Of a stretch of 64,000 nucleotides of DNA, positions 43,251-51,503 are shown in pieces. How positions within the stretch are numbered: position 1 is the stretch's first letter; each line of letters opens with the position of its first letter. The DNA is from Novosphingobium percolationis (lineage in GTDB: Bacteria > Pseudomonadota > Alphaproteobacteria > Sphingomonadales > Sphingomonadaceae). A model generated the notes under the pieces. That model was given only the letters and a program-made list of their open reading frames with translations, was not told the DNA's origin and did not search any database. The DNA is taken from NCBI RefSeq assembly GCF_020179425.1, contig NZ_JAILYM010000002.1, positions 434,001 through 498,000 on the forward strand, read 5' to 3'. The position numbers were made by a program, and so were the translations under genes.

Positions 43251-43391
43251 AACCGCGCCCGCCGCCGCATCCCATGTTCACCCGTCCCGATACGGCACGG
43301 CCCCCTTCTGCCGGGTTAACCGGCGCACTGCCGCCCTCTGCGCACGCGGCGGCCCTTGCCCGCAAGGGCAATCCCCGCTAACGGCCCGTCC

Positions 43392-43575
43392 CGACGCCAC
43401 CGGCGCCCCGGAGACGGGGCTAAGAGGGAATCCGGAAGCCTTGCGCGCAAGGCCAGCCGGAGCTGCCCCCGCAACTGTGCCCGACGAGCGGACCGTCCAC
43501 GCGCCACTGGGAAACCGGGAAGGCAGACGGAATGCGATGACCCGGGCGAGCCAGGAAACCTGCCGGTGTGTGGTC
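43392..43575 (+). ncRNA. Cobalamin riboswitch
   Basis: Hallmarks of the B12 aptamer occur in order: a P1 arm GCCACCGGC (43396-43404), TAAGAGGGAATCCGG (43421-43435), GCTGCCCCCGCAACTGT, GCCACTGGGAAACCGGGAAGGC, and the B12 box GCCAGGAAACCTGCC (43550-43564), with GCCGGTGT closing P1. It precedes btuB. Binding of adenosyl- or methylcobalamin should lower expression of the btu genes. Confidence 0.95.
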
Positions 43576-43644
43576 GTTCCGCGGCCGGGCGGGGTGTACC
43601 GGGCGTATGCGAGGATGGTGCGTGCCCAGGATGGCCCCGCGCAT

Positions 43645-43683
43645 CTCCCGCCATGAACGGCAAGATCGTTCATGGGCCGGGAG
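43645..43683 (+). promoter_or_regulatory. Ribosome-site hairpin, riboswitch expression platform
   Basis: CTCCCGCCATGAACG (43645-43659) pairs with CGTTCATGGGCCGGGAG (43667-43683): nine perfect pairs next to the loop, a two-base bulge, then six more. The GGGAG at 43679-43683 is the ribosome site of btuB (ATG 43691), so the stem would hide it. This fits a riboswitch acting on translation. The anti-structure is inferred, not traced. Confidence 0.65.
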
Positions 43684-43690
43684 TACAGAC

Positions 43691-45604
43691 ATGCGTTCGT
43701 CGTTCATCGCCCTTTCCTTCATGCTTGCGGCCGCCGCGGCGCCCGCCGTCCACGCCGAAGAGGACGGCGCGCCCATCACCGTTCTGGCCACGGGCAGCGA
43801 GACCGCCATCGACCAGACCGGCCAGGCCATTGCCGTCGTCACCGCCGCCGATCTCGATCGCCTGCAAGGTCCCGATCTCGTGCGCGTGATCGAACAGCTT
43901 CCCGGCGTCAGCCTGGCGCGCACCGGCGGGCTTGGCGCGCAGACCAGCCTGTTCGTGCGCGGTGCCAATTCCGAACACGTGCTGGTGCTGGTCGATGGCG
44001 TGCGGCTGAACGATGTGTCCTCGCCCAAGGGTGCCAACGATTTCGCCACGCTGCAGACTGGCGGGATCGGCCGCGTCGAACTGCTGCGTGGCTCCAATTC
44101 GGTGGTCTGGGGGTCCGAGGCGATCGGCGGCGTGCTGGCGGTGACCACGCGCGAATTCAACGGCGTTGAAGCCAACGCCGAAGGCGGATCGTACAACACC
44201 TTCTCGGGCAGCGCCGTCGCGGGCCTTGCGGGCGATCGTGGCGCGATCAGCGTGACCGGCGGCTATGACCGCACCGACGGCGTTTCGGCGGCGCGCGACG
44301 GCACCGAGGCTGATGGCTACGACCAGTGGCGCGTCGGCGGACGCGGCCGGTTCGAAGTCGCGCCCGGCCTGAACGTCCTCGCCACTGCCCGCTATGCGCG
44401 CAGCCGCACCGAGATCGACGGCTACGCGCCGCCGTTCTACACCTTTGGCGATACCGCCGAATACCAGATCACCCGCCAGTTCAGCGCGCGCAGCGGTCTC
44501 AGCTATCGTTCCAGCGCGCTCGATCTTGATGCCGGTTATGCGATTTCGGACACGCGCCGCGATACCTACGATGGCAGTCCCGCCGACCTCCTCGAATACG
44601 GCTATGCCGGTCGCAGCGAGCGGGCGGAACTGACCGGACGCCTGCGCCTGCCGCAGAACTTCGCGCTGGATTTCGGCACCGACCGCGAATTGCAGCGCCT
44701 GCCGCGCGAAGGCGAAGCCTCGCCGCGCAGCCGCCTGTGGAGTGGCCATGCCCTGCTCGGCTGGTATGGCGAGCGTGCGCAGATCGCTGCGGGCCTGCGC
44801 TACGACGATCATAACACTTATGGACACAACTGGAGCTTCGGCGCCAACGGCAGCCTGCGCGTGGGCAAGGCGCTGCGTCTGCGCGCCAGCTATGGCGAAG
44901 GCTTCCGCGCCCCGACGCTGTTCGAACTCTACGATCCCACTTATGGCAATGCCGCCTATGTCACGCTTGGCGCCAAGGCGCTCGCCCCCGAACGCAGCCG
45001 CAGCTACGAGGCGGGTGTCGAATGGGGCGACCGCGCCAAGACCTTCGCTGCCGTAACCGCGTTCCGCCGCGACAGCCGCGACCTTGTCGACTTCTTCAGC
45101 TGTTACGGGCTGACCGGCACGTTGTGCGATGCGGCCAATCTGGCGGGCTTCGGCTTTGGCGGCTACTACTACAACGCCGGTCGCACCAGGGCCGAAGGGG
45201 TGGAGCTTGAATTCGCGGCGCACCCGGTGGAGACGCTGGCCGTGCGCATCAACGCAAGCCTGCTGCGCACGCGTGACCGCAACGTCGGCGGCTACACCTA
45301 TGGCAACGAACTGCCGCGCCGCCCGTGGGCGACCGTCACCACCTCGATCGACTGGACCACGCCGCTCGCCGGGCTCGCGCTGGGCGCGGACACGCGTTTC
45401 CGGTCGGAAAGCTGGAACGATGCCGGCAACTTCACGCGCCTGCCCGGCGGCGTGATCGCCGATCTGCGCGCCAGCCTGCCGGTGACCGCGCGGGTGGAAG
45501 TCTATGGCCGCGTCGAGAACCTGTTCGACAGCTATGTGCCCACGGTGGCCGGATACAATACCTGGGGCCGTACCGCCTTCGCGGGCGTGCGGGTGAAGTA
45601 TTAA
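43691..45604 (+). CDS. btuB: TonB-dependent vitamin B12 receptor BtuB
   Basis: Outer-membrane cobalamin receptor of 637 residues. A Sec signal (MRSSFIALSFMLAAAAAPAV, cut after HA) is followed by a TonB-box-like ITVLATG, the plug domain (QTGQAIAVVTAADLDRLQGP; SLFVRGANSEHVLVLVDGVR; VELLRGSNSVVWGSEAIGG) and a 22-strand barrel ending in ...FAGVRVKY with the terminal aromatic residue expected of barrel assembly. The riboswitch and hairpin lie just upstream, which supports B12 as substrate. Confidence 0.94.
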   Translation: MRSSFIALSFMLAAAAAPAVHAEEDGAPITVLATGSETAIDQTGQAIAVVTAADLDRLQGPDLVRVIEQLPGVSLARTGGLGAQTSLFVRGANSEHVLVLVDGVRLNDVSSPKGANDFATLQTGGIGRVELLRGSNSVVWGSEAIGGVLAVTTREFNGVEANAEGGSYNTFSGSAVAGLAGDRGAISVTGGYDRTDGVSAARDGTEADGYDQWRVGGRGRFEVAPGLNVLATARYARSRTEIDGYAPPFYTFGDTAEYQITRQFSARSGLSYRSSALDLDAGYAISDTRRDTYDGSPADLLEYGYAGRSERAELTGRLRLPQNFALDFGTDRELQRLPREGEASPRSRLWSGHALLGWYGERAQIAAGLRYDDHNTYGHNWSFGANGSLRVGKALRLRASYGEGFRAPTLFELYDPTYGNAAYVTLGAKALAPERSRSYEAGVEWGDRAKTFAAVTAFRRDSRDLVDFFSCYGLTGTLCDAANLAGFGFGGYYYNAGRTRAEGVELEFAAHPVETLAVRINASLLRTRDRNVGGYTYGNELPRRPWATVTTSIDWTTPLAGLALGADTRFRSESWNDAGNFTRLPGGVIADLRASLPVTARVEVYGRVENLFDSYVPTVAGYNTWGRTAFAGVRVKY

Positions 45605-45618
45605 GGCGTTTCTGCCAT

Positions 45619-45706
45619 CCCCAGCCCCGACCCTCTCCGCGCTAGCGGAGGGGGCCACGAGGGCGAGGGGTGTTCCCCCGCTCCGCTTGCGGGGAGGGGG
45701 CCGGGG
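45619..45706. repeat. Two dispersed GC-rich hairpin elements between btuB and btuF
   Basis: CCCTCTCCGCGCTAGCGGAGGG and, 30 bases later, CCCCCGCTCCGC-TTG-CGGGGAGGGGG form two adjacent stem-loops that fill the btuB-btuF gap and reach the btuF start. They are relatives of the after-leuC hairpin. They may reduce read-through so that receptor and transporter levels differ. Confidence 0.5.
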
Positions 45707-45707
45707 C

Positions 45708-46595
45708 ATGGTGCTGCGCGCAACGACGGCCCTCGGGTGCCTGATGCTTACCGCCTGCATCCCGGCCAGCCATGCCGACGAACCGCCTGCGCCGCAGGTG
45801 CATCCCACGATCGTCAGCCTCAACCCCTGCGCCGACGCGATCCTGGCCGAAGTCGCCGATCCCGCGCAGATCCTCGCGCTGTCCCCCTACAGCCGCGATC
45901 CCCGGTCCAGCAGCATGGACGTACGCTTAGCGCGCCGCTTCGGCACCACGCGCGGCACGGTCGAGGAAGTGCTGGCGCTACGGCCCGACGTGGTGGTCGA
46001 CAGCACCTTCGTCGCGCCCGCCACGGCGCAGGCCTATGCCCGGCTCGGCTTGCGGCTGGAGACCTCGGGCATGGCCGCCACGCTCGACCAGGCACGCGCG
46101 CAGGTGCGCGCGCTGGCCAGGGTCGCCGGGCATCCCGATCGTGGCGAGGCGCTCGTCGCCCGTATCGACGCGGCGCTGGCGGCCGCGGCCCCGCCAGCCA
46201 ATGCCGCGCCGATTTCCGCCGTGCTGTGGCAATCGGGCGGGATCGTGCCGGGGGCCGATACCCTTGCCTCCGACCTGCTGACGCATACCGGCTTTGCCAA
46301 TTTCAGCGCCTTGCGCGGCATGAACCAGGCCGATCGCCTGCCGCTCGAACGGATGCTGGCCGATCCGCCGCGCGTGATCCTGCTGGCCAGCGCCAGCGAA
46401 GGCGCCCGGGCAGAGGATGACCGCGCTCTGGCGCATCCGGCGCTGCGCAGCCTGTCGGGCACCACGCGCGCCGCCTTCGCGCCCAACCTGCTCTATTGCG
46501 GCGGCCCCACTATCATCCGCGCCGCCGCGCGCCTTGCCGAAGTGCGCCGCGCGCTCCTCGCCCGAACCGGCACGCCCGTGCGGGCAGCGCGATGA
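45708..46595 (+). CDS. btuF: Cobalamin-binding ABC transporter lipoprotein BtuF
   Basis: Class III substrate-binding protein of 295 residues. The signal peptide ends at lipobox LTAC (Cys17), so it is anchored as a lipoprotein rather than free in the periplasm. VSLNPCADAILAEVADPAQI, LRPDVVVDSTF, AVLWQSGGIVPGADTLASDL and the GGPTIIRAAARLAEVRRALL end fit the BtuF/FecB family. ATG 45708 is preferred over an in-frame TTG at 45687. The stop overlaps the btuC start (ATGA). Confidence 0.88.
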   Translation: MVLRATTALGCLMLTACIPASHADEPPAPQVHPTIVSLNPCADAILAEVADPAQILALSPYSRDPRSSSMDVRLARRFGTTRGTVEEVLALRPDVVVDSTFVAPATAQAYARLGLRLETSGMAATLDQARAQVRALARVAGHPDRGEALVARIDAALAAAAPPANAAPISAVLWQSGGIVPGADTLASDLLTHTGFANFSALRGMNQADRLPLERMLADPPRVILLASASEGARAEDDRALAHPALRSLSGTTRAAFAPNLLYCGGPTIIRAAARLAEVRRALLARTGTPVRAAR

Positions 46596-47557
46596 TGACC
46601 CGGCCCGTCCTCCTGCTCGCGGCGCTGCTGGCGCTGGCGCTGCCGTTTTCGCTGCTGGCGGGGCAGGTGTGGATCAGCCCGTTCGGCACACCCGTGCGCA
46701 ACGCCGTGCCGATCCTGATGGAACTGCGCGCGCCGCGCGCGGTGCTGGCGCTGATCGTCGGCGGCGGACTTGGCGCGGCGGGCGCGGCGATGCAGGGCTA
46801 CTTGCGCAATCCGCTGGCCGATCCGGGCCTGTTCGGCGTCGCTCCGATGGCGGCACTGGGCGCGGTGCTGTCGTTCTACACCGGCTATGCGGTGCAGCCT
46901 TTTGCGCTGCCCGTGTTCGCGCTGACCGGCGGGGCGCTTGCCATGGCGCTGCTGGCGCTGATCGCGGGGCGGACCGGGGGCCTGGCACTGTTCACGCTTG
47001 CGGGCATGATGATTGCCAGCCTTGCGGGCGCGCTCACCAGCCTTGCCATCAGCCTTTCGCCCAACCCCTTTGCCCTGTCCGAGATCGTCACCTGGCTGAT
47101 GGGCGCGCTCGCCGATCGCGGCTGGCAGGACGTTGCCGTGGCCGCGCCGCCGACGCTGCTCGGGCTCCTGCTGCTTGTCCGCACCGGTCGCGCGCTCGAT
47201 GCGCTGACGCTGGGCGAGGCGGCGGCGCGCTCGCTGGGCGTCGATCCGGTGCGCCTGCAATGGCTGATGGTGGCAGGCGTCGGCTGCGTGGTCGGTGCGG
47301 GCGTGGCGGTGGCCGGGATCATTGGCTTCGTCGGGCTGATCGTGCCGCACATGGTACGCCCCTTCACCGACCAGCGCCCGTCGGCACTGCTGCTGCCGAG
47401 TGCGCTTGCGGGCGCGCTGCTGCTGCTCGTGGCCGATTGCCTGTGCCGCGTCGTCCCGCTACCCGGCGGCGAACTGCGCCTCGGCATCGCGCTCAGCCTT
47501 GCGGGCGCGCCCTTCTTCCTGCGCCTGTTGCTGCAGATGCGGCGGGATCTCGCATGA
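46592..47557 (+). CDS. btuC: Vitamin B12 ABC transporter permease BtuC
   Basis: FecCD-type permease of 321 residues with about ten TM segments. Diagnostic stretches are LRAPRAVLALIVGGGLGAAG, MQGYLRNPLADPGLFGVAPM, WLMGALADRGW, LGVDPVRLQWLMVAG and GIIGFVGLIVPHMVRPF, the loop that touches the ATPase. It overlaps both btuF and btuD by four bases, giving a tightly coupled transporter operon. Confidence 0.93.
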   Translation: MMTRPVLLLAALLALALPFSLLAGQVWISPFGTPVRNAVPILMELRAPRAVLALIVGGGLGAAGAAMQGYLRNPLADPGLFGVAPMAALGAVLSFYTGYAVQPFALPVFALTGGALAMALLALIAGRTGGLALFTLAGMMIASLAGALTSLAISLSPNPFALSEIVTWLMGALADRGWQDVAVAAPPTLLGLLLLVRTGRALDALTLGEAAARSLGVDPVRLQWLMVAGVGCVVGAGVAVAGIIGFVGLIVPHMVRPFTDQRPSALLLPSALAGALLLLVADCLCRVVPLPGGELRLGIALSLAGAPFFLRLLLQMRRDLA

Positions 47558-48282
47558 CGCTGGCCGCGCGCAACCTCACCGTGCCGGGCCGCCTGTCCGA
47601 CGTTTCCGTGGCATTGCATCGGGGCGAAGTGACGGCGATCCTGGGCCCCAACGGCGCAGGCAAATCCACGCTGCTGTCGGCACTCGCCGGGCTCTCGCCG
47701 GGTCCGGTCGCGCTCGATGACGCGCCGCTCGCCACCATGCCCCCGCGCGAACGGGCGCGGCGCATCGGCTATCTGCCGCAAGCGGGTGAAGTCGCGTGGA
47801 ACGTGTCGGTGCTCACGCTGGCCGGGCTCGGGCGCCTGCCGCACGATACCGGCCCAGCCGAAAACGCCAGCATCGTCGATGCCGCGCTCACCGCGCTCGA
47901 TCTCGACGCTCTGGCCGGTCGTCCGGTCGCGCAACTGTCGGGCGGAGAGCGCGCGCGCGCGCTGCTGGCGCGGGTGCTGGCGGGGCAGCCCGACTGGGTG
48001 CTGGCCGACGAACCGCTCGCCGCGCTCGACCTGGCGCACCAGCAGGCGCTGCTCGTCCGCTTGCGTGATCTGGCGCGGCGCGGCGCTGGCGTGGTGGTGG
48101 TGGTCCATGATCTTGCGCTGGCGATGAATCACGCCGATCGCGTGCTGGTGCTGCGCAAGGGGCAACTGGTGGCCGATGGCCCGCCCCACGCCGCGCTGAC
48201 CAAGGCTTGCATCGCGCAAGTCTGGCAGGTGCGGGCGCGCTGGCATGGCGAGCCCGGCGCGCGCGCGCTGGCACTGATCTGA
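47554..48282 (+). CDS. btuD: Vitamin B12 ABC transporter ATP-binding protein BtuD
   Basis: ATPase of 242 residues. Walker A is LGPNGAGKSTLLSALAGL, the Q-loop GYLPQAGEVAWNVSV, the signature LSGGERARALLARVLAG, Walker B WVLADEPLAALD and switch VVVHDLALAMNHADRV. With BtuF and BtuC it completes the B12 importer. The B12 assignment for the three genes rests on the riboswitch-btuB context; haem or siderophore transport would look similar. Confidence 0.92.
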   Translation: MTLAARNLTVPGRLSDVSVALHRGEVTAILGPNGAGKSTLLSALAGLSPGPVALDDAPLATMPPRERARRIGYLPQAGEVAWNVSVLTLAGLGRLPHDTGPAENASIVDAALTALDLDALAGRPVAQLSGGERARALLARVLAGQPDWVLADEPLAALDLAHQQALLVRLRDLARRGAGVVVVVHDLALAMNHADRVLVLRKGQLVADGPPHAALTKACIAQVWQVRARWHGEPGARALALI

Positions 48283-48288
48283 AGCGGA

Positions 48289-48495
48289 TCAGCCGACCAG
48301 CGGCTCCATTTTCGCCTCGGTCAGCGCTGCCGCGAAATTCTGGACGAAATGCGCGGCGAAGTGGTCGCGCTCGCTGCGGCGCATGGCAGGATTGCTGCAC
48401 GGGGGATCGTGGGGAATGGCGCCGAACAGATGCACCGCCGGTGGGGCAGGGTGCGCCACTTCGTCTTTCCGCTCCCGGATCAGGTCCAGGGTCAC
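48289..48495 (-). CDS. Small conserved-looking hypothetical protein
   Basis: A 68-residue protein (MTLDLIRERKDEVAHPAPPA start) ending HFVQNFAAALTEAKMEPLVG, with no TM or signal. Its stop faces the btuD stop with six bases between. Composition and position suggest a real gene; family unknown. The frame is the only sizeable one in this stretch that is not covered by a better gene. Confidence 0.45.
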   Translation of the reverse strand: MTLDLIRERKDEVAHPAPPAVHLFGAIPHDPPCSNPAMRRSERDHFAAHFVQNFAAALTEAKMEPLVG

Positions 48496-48610
48496 GACAC
48501 GATTCCTTCCATCAATTCCGTGTTGGAAGGTTTCTTACCATGCCTGCGGGCCCTCATGCTTGTACGCACACGACATTCGCCCCGGCAAAAGCTGCCAGCG
48601 CAAGGACCGT

Positions 48611-48647
48611 GCAACCGGAGAAGGGCGCAAGGCCCGTCCCCGGTTGC
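48611..48647 (-). terminator. Hairpin after the large RTX gene
   Basis: GCAACCGG (48611-48618) with CCGGTTGC (48640-48647), and inside it GGGC with GCCC, forms an extended stem seven bases after the RTX stop on the minus strand. No T run follows. It also marks the end of the region upstream of the 68-residue gene. Confidence 0.5.
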
Positions 48648-48653
48648 CTGCGA

Positions 48654-51341
48654 TCACAGCACGAAGTCGCCCGCCACCAGGTCGAGCGTACCGTTCAGGC
48701 GAATGACGAGGTCGGCCACGCCATCGCCGTTGGTTTCGGCTTCCACGTAAGTGTAGCCACCGTTCTGCACGTAGTGGACCTGCCCCGCCTTGGTGAACGC
48801 CGCGGTGCCGATGAAGGCGAAGGCCTGGTTGCCCGTGGCGGCAGCCTTGGTGTTCGCATCGATCAGCGACAGGTCGATGCGGTCGGCCTGCGCATGGGAA
48901 AAATCGGTGATGCGATCGGCCGTGGCGCGGGTCTTGCCCGTCTCGCCCGTGGCATAGACGAAGCTGTCGGCGCCCGTGCCCCCGGTCAACGTGTCGAGCC
49001 CGGTCCCGCCGCGCAGCGCGTCGTTGCCGGCGTCGCCGATCAGGCGATCGGTGCCGCCATCGCCATAGAGGCGATCGTCGCCAGCGCCGCCGTTCAGCGT
49101 GTCGGCCGATGCGCCTGCACGCAGGATGTCCGCGCCCGCGCCGCCCTTCAGCACGTCGGCCCCGTCGTCGCCGAGGATAGTGTCGTCGCCATCGCCGCCG
49201 TCGAGCGTGTCGTTGCCCGCCAGTCCCTTGATCGTGTCGTTTCCGGCAAAGCCGATGATCGTGTCGTCATGTTCGGTGCCGGTCAGCGTCTCGCCTGCCG
49301 CCGTGCCGAAATAGACCCACGAATAGCTCGGCGTATAGCCGCCGAAGTTGTCGGCGGTGAGTACGGCGGGGAACAGCCCTTCCAGCCGCGCCACCGTCTC
49401 GAAGTCGTAGGTGTTCCCGGCATAGCCGTCGCGGTCCATCTGGATCAGCGTGTCGCCGCCTTCGGCCACAAGCCGCAGGTGCCCGTCGCCGAACGGGTTG
49501 GACAGCGGGACGAGGCCCGTCATCCGTGCGATCAGGTCGTCCAGCGCGAACACGTCGCCGCCCGCGCCTGCGGCAAAGTCGGTCACCGTCACCTGTGCCT
49601 TGCCCGCGCCTGCACCGCCCAGCCGGATCGTGTCGCTGCCATCGCCCAGCGTGAAGGTCTGCACGCCGCCCTTGACCAGCGTGGAGACCACTGTGTCCTG
49701 GCTCGCGCCGCCGATCACCACCGCGTTGTCGACGGCCAGCACGACCTTGGCGCCGTTGCCGACGTAGGGATTGCTCGCCTCGTCGTCGGTCTCGATATGC
49801 GCCAGCCCGTTGGCACCGGCGAGGCCCGTCACGGTGATCGTGTCATAGCCCTTGCCCCCCTTCACCTGCAGCACGTTGCCGGTCTTCAGCGTCAGCATGG
49901 CGGTGTCGTTGCCATCGCCCAGGTCGATGTCGTCGCTGCCGCCCGAATCCGAACCCGTGTCCTCGACCTTGTCGTTGCCGGTGCCCGCCAGGATCGTATC
50001 GTTGCCCGCGCCGCCCGACAGCACGTCGTCGCCGCCCCGGCCTTCGATGCGGTCGTCGCCCGCCTTGCCCAGGATGGTGTTGACGGAATCGTTGCCATAA
50101 AAGGCATCGCCCTTGTTCGAACCGATCACCTGCTCGATGTTGTCGAGCCGGTCCGCCCCGCTGGCGGCGCTGCCAAAGTATGCGATCGAGCCGGTGGCGT
50201 CCCCGGCATACGTCACGGTGTCGAACCCGTCGCCGCCATCCACGCTGTCGTCGCCCGTGCCCGGACGGAAGGTATCGTCCCCGCCAAGGCCGATCAGCAC
50301 GTCCGCACCGCCAAGGCCCGCGATCGTGTTGGCCGCGGCATTGCCGGTAATGCGGTTGCCCCCGGCGTTGCCGGTCGCGTCGATCGCGCTCGTGCCGGTC
50401 AGCTCTAGGTTCTCGACATTGTCGGTCAGGGCATAGGTGATGCCCGCCTTGACCAGGTCGGTGCCTTCGCCTGTGTTCTCCACCACGGTCGTTGCGGTGA
50501 AGTTGACGTTGTAGGTATCGTTGCCAGTGCCGCCGATGAACGTGTCGCCCGCGCTGTTGGCGAAGAAGCTGTCGTCGCCACCCAGCCCGCGCAGCACGTT
50601 GGCGCTCTTGTTGCCGACGATCAGGTTGGCAAGCTCGTTGCCGGTGCCATCGATGGTGCCACCGACGTCGAGCAGGAACAGTTCCTCGACATTGGCCGCG
50701 AGGGTATAGCTGACCTGCGTCAGCGCGCGGTCGTTGCCTTCGCCCGATGCCTCGGTCACCACGTCGGCGCTGGTGGTGATCTGGTACCAGTCGTCGCCGG
50801 TGCCGCCCACCATGGTGTCGATGCCGTTGCCACCCAGCAACTCGTCGTTGCCCGCGCCGCCGCTCAGGTAGTCATCGCCGCCATTGGTGACGATATAGTC
50901 GTTGCCTGCAAAGCCATAGACGCGGTCGGCCGCGTCGGATGTGTAGATCTCGTCGTTGCCTGCAAAGGCCCGTTCCAGCAGCGCGCGATCATCCACGCCG
51001 CTTGACGATTGCAGCGCGGCCTGCAGTGACGTTGCAGCAATGCTCACGCCCTGAATGGTGTAGAGCAAGTCGCCATTGCCATATTCGAGCAGGCCGGTGA
51101 TGGTGCCCCCGGTCAGCCCGGAACCATTGGACGTCAGCCCGTAGCCACCCACATAGATTTCGCCATTATCGCCCCCCTGCGCGGCGGTGATATAGGCCGT
51201 GTCCTGATAGGTGACGCCCTCGTAGACGAAGTTGTCACCGTTGGTGAGGTCGGAATCGGTGCTGTTGCGCCAGTACCAGTTGAGATCGAGGTCGTCGAAA
51301 TCGATGGGCACGTTGTTGGTGCGGACGGTGAAGATGGCCAT
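48654..51341 (-). CDS. Large RTX calcium-binding protein, type I secreted
   Basis: An 895-residue protein (MAIFTVRTNNVPIDFDDLDL start) without Sec signal. RTX repeat clusters occur near residues 165-215, 280-300, 380-410, 445-485 and 690-810, e.g. GGAGNDELLGGNGIDTMVGG. Between them are VENLELTGT-type beta-roll segments. The C-terminus has the serralysin-like module (DRITDFSHAQADRIDLSLID; NQAFAFIGTAAF) and ends DLVAGDFVL, a type I secretion tail shared with the next two genes. No catalytic domain is visible; adhesin or S-layer-like function is possible. It is divergent from no gene: the metalloprotease gene is upstream on the same strand. Confidence 0.87.
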   Translation of the reverse strand: MAIFTVRTNNVPIDFDDLDLNWYWRNSTDSDLTNGDNFVYEGVTYQDTAYITAAQGGDNGEIYVGGYGLTSNGSGLTGGTITGLLEYGNGDLLYTIQGVSIAATSLQAALQSSSGVDDRALLERAFAGNDEIYTSDAADRVYGFAGNDYIVTNGGDDYLSGGAGNDELLGGNGIDTMVGGTGDDWYQITTSADVVTEASGEGNDRALTQVSYTLAANVEELFLLDVGGTIDGTGNELANLIVGNKSANVLRGLGGDDSFFANSAGDTFIGGTGNDTYNVNFTATTVVENTGEGTDLVKAGITYALTDNVENLELTGTSAIDATGNAGGNRITGNAAANTIAGLGGADVLIGLGGDDTFRPGTGDDSVDGGDGFDTVTYAGDATGSIAYFGSAASGADRLDNIEQVIGSNKGDAFYGNDSVNTILGKAGDDRIEGRGGDDVLSGGAGNDTILAGTGNDKVEDTGSDSGGSDDIDLGDGNDTAMLTLKTGNVLQVKGGKGYDTITVTGLAGANGLAHIETDDEASNPYVGNGAKVVLAVDNAVVIGGASQDTVVSTLVKGGVQTFTLGDGSDTIRLGGAGAGKAQVTVTDFAAGAGGDVFALDDLIARMTGLVPLSNPFGDGHLRLVAEGGDTLIQMDRDGYAGNTYDFETVARLEGLFPAVLTADNFGGYTPSYSWVYFGTAAGETLTGTEHDDTIIGFAGNDTIKGLAGNDTLDGGDGDDTILGDDGADVLKGGAGADILRAGASADTLNGGAGDDRLYGDGGTDRLIGDAGNDALRGGTGLDTLTGGTGADSFVYATGETGKTRATADRITDFSHAQADRIDLSLIDANTKAAATGNQAFAFIGTAAFTKAGQVHYVQNGGYTYVEAETNGDGVADLVIRLNGTLDLVAGDFVL

Positions 51342-51503
51342 GGTCGGTCTGGTCCCCGGTTCGGCAAGGTGGCTGGAGCGCGATCCCGCTGCGACATGCT
51401 GCACACGTCGCCGCCCCGCGTCGGTGCGAAGGGCTTATCGGCCTGATTTGCTGCACCTATTCCGCAAAGGCAAGAGCACATGCACAATAGCGGCGGTGGA
51501 CGG

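Noticed and set aside
48900..51000. Repeated DNA within the large RTX gene as a possible repeat array or CRISPR
   Set aside because: The repetition follows the coded nonapeptides, with no constant-length spacers.
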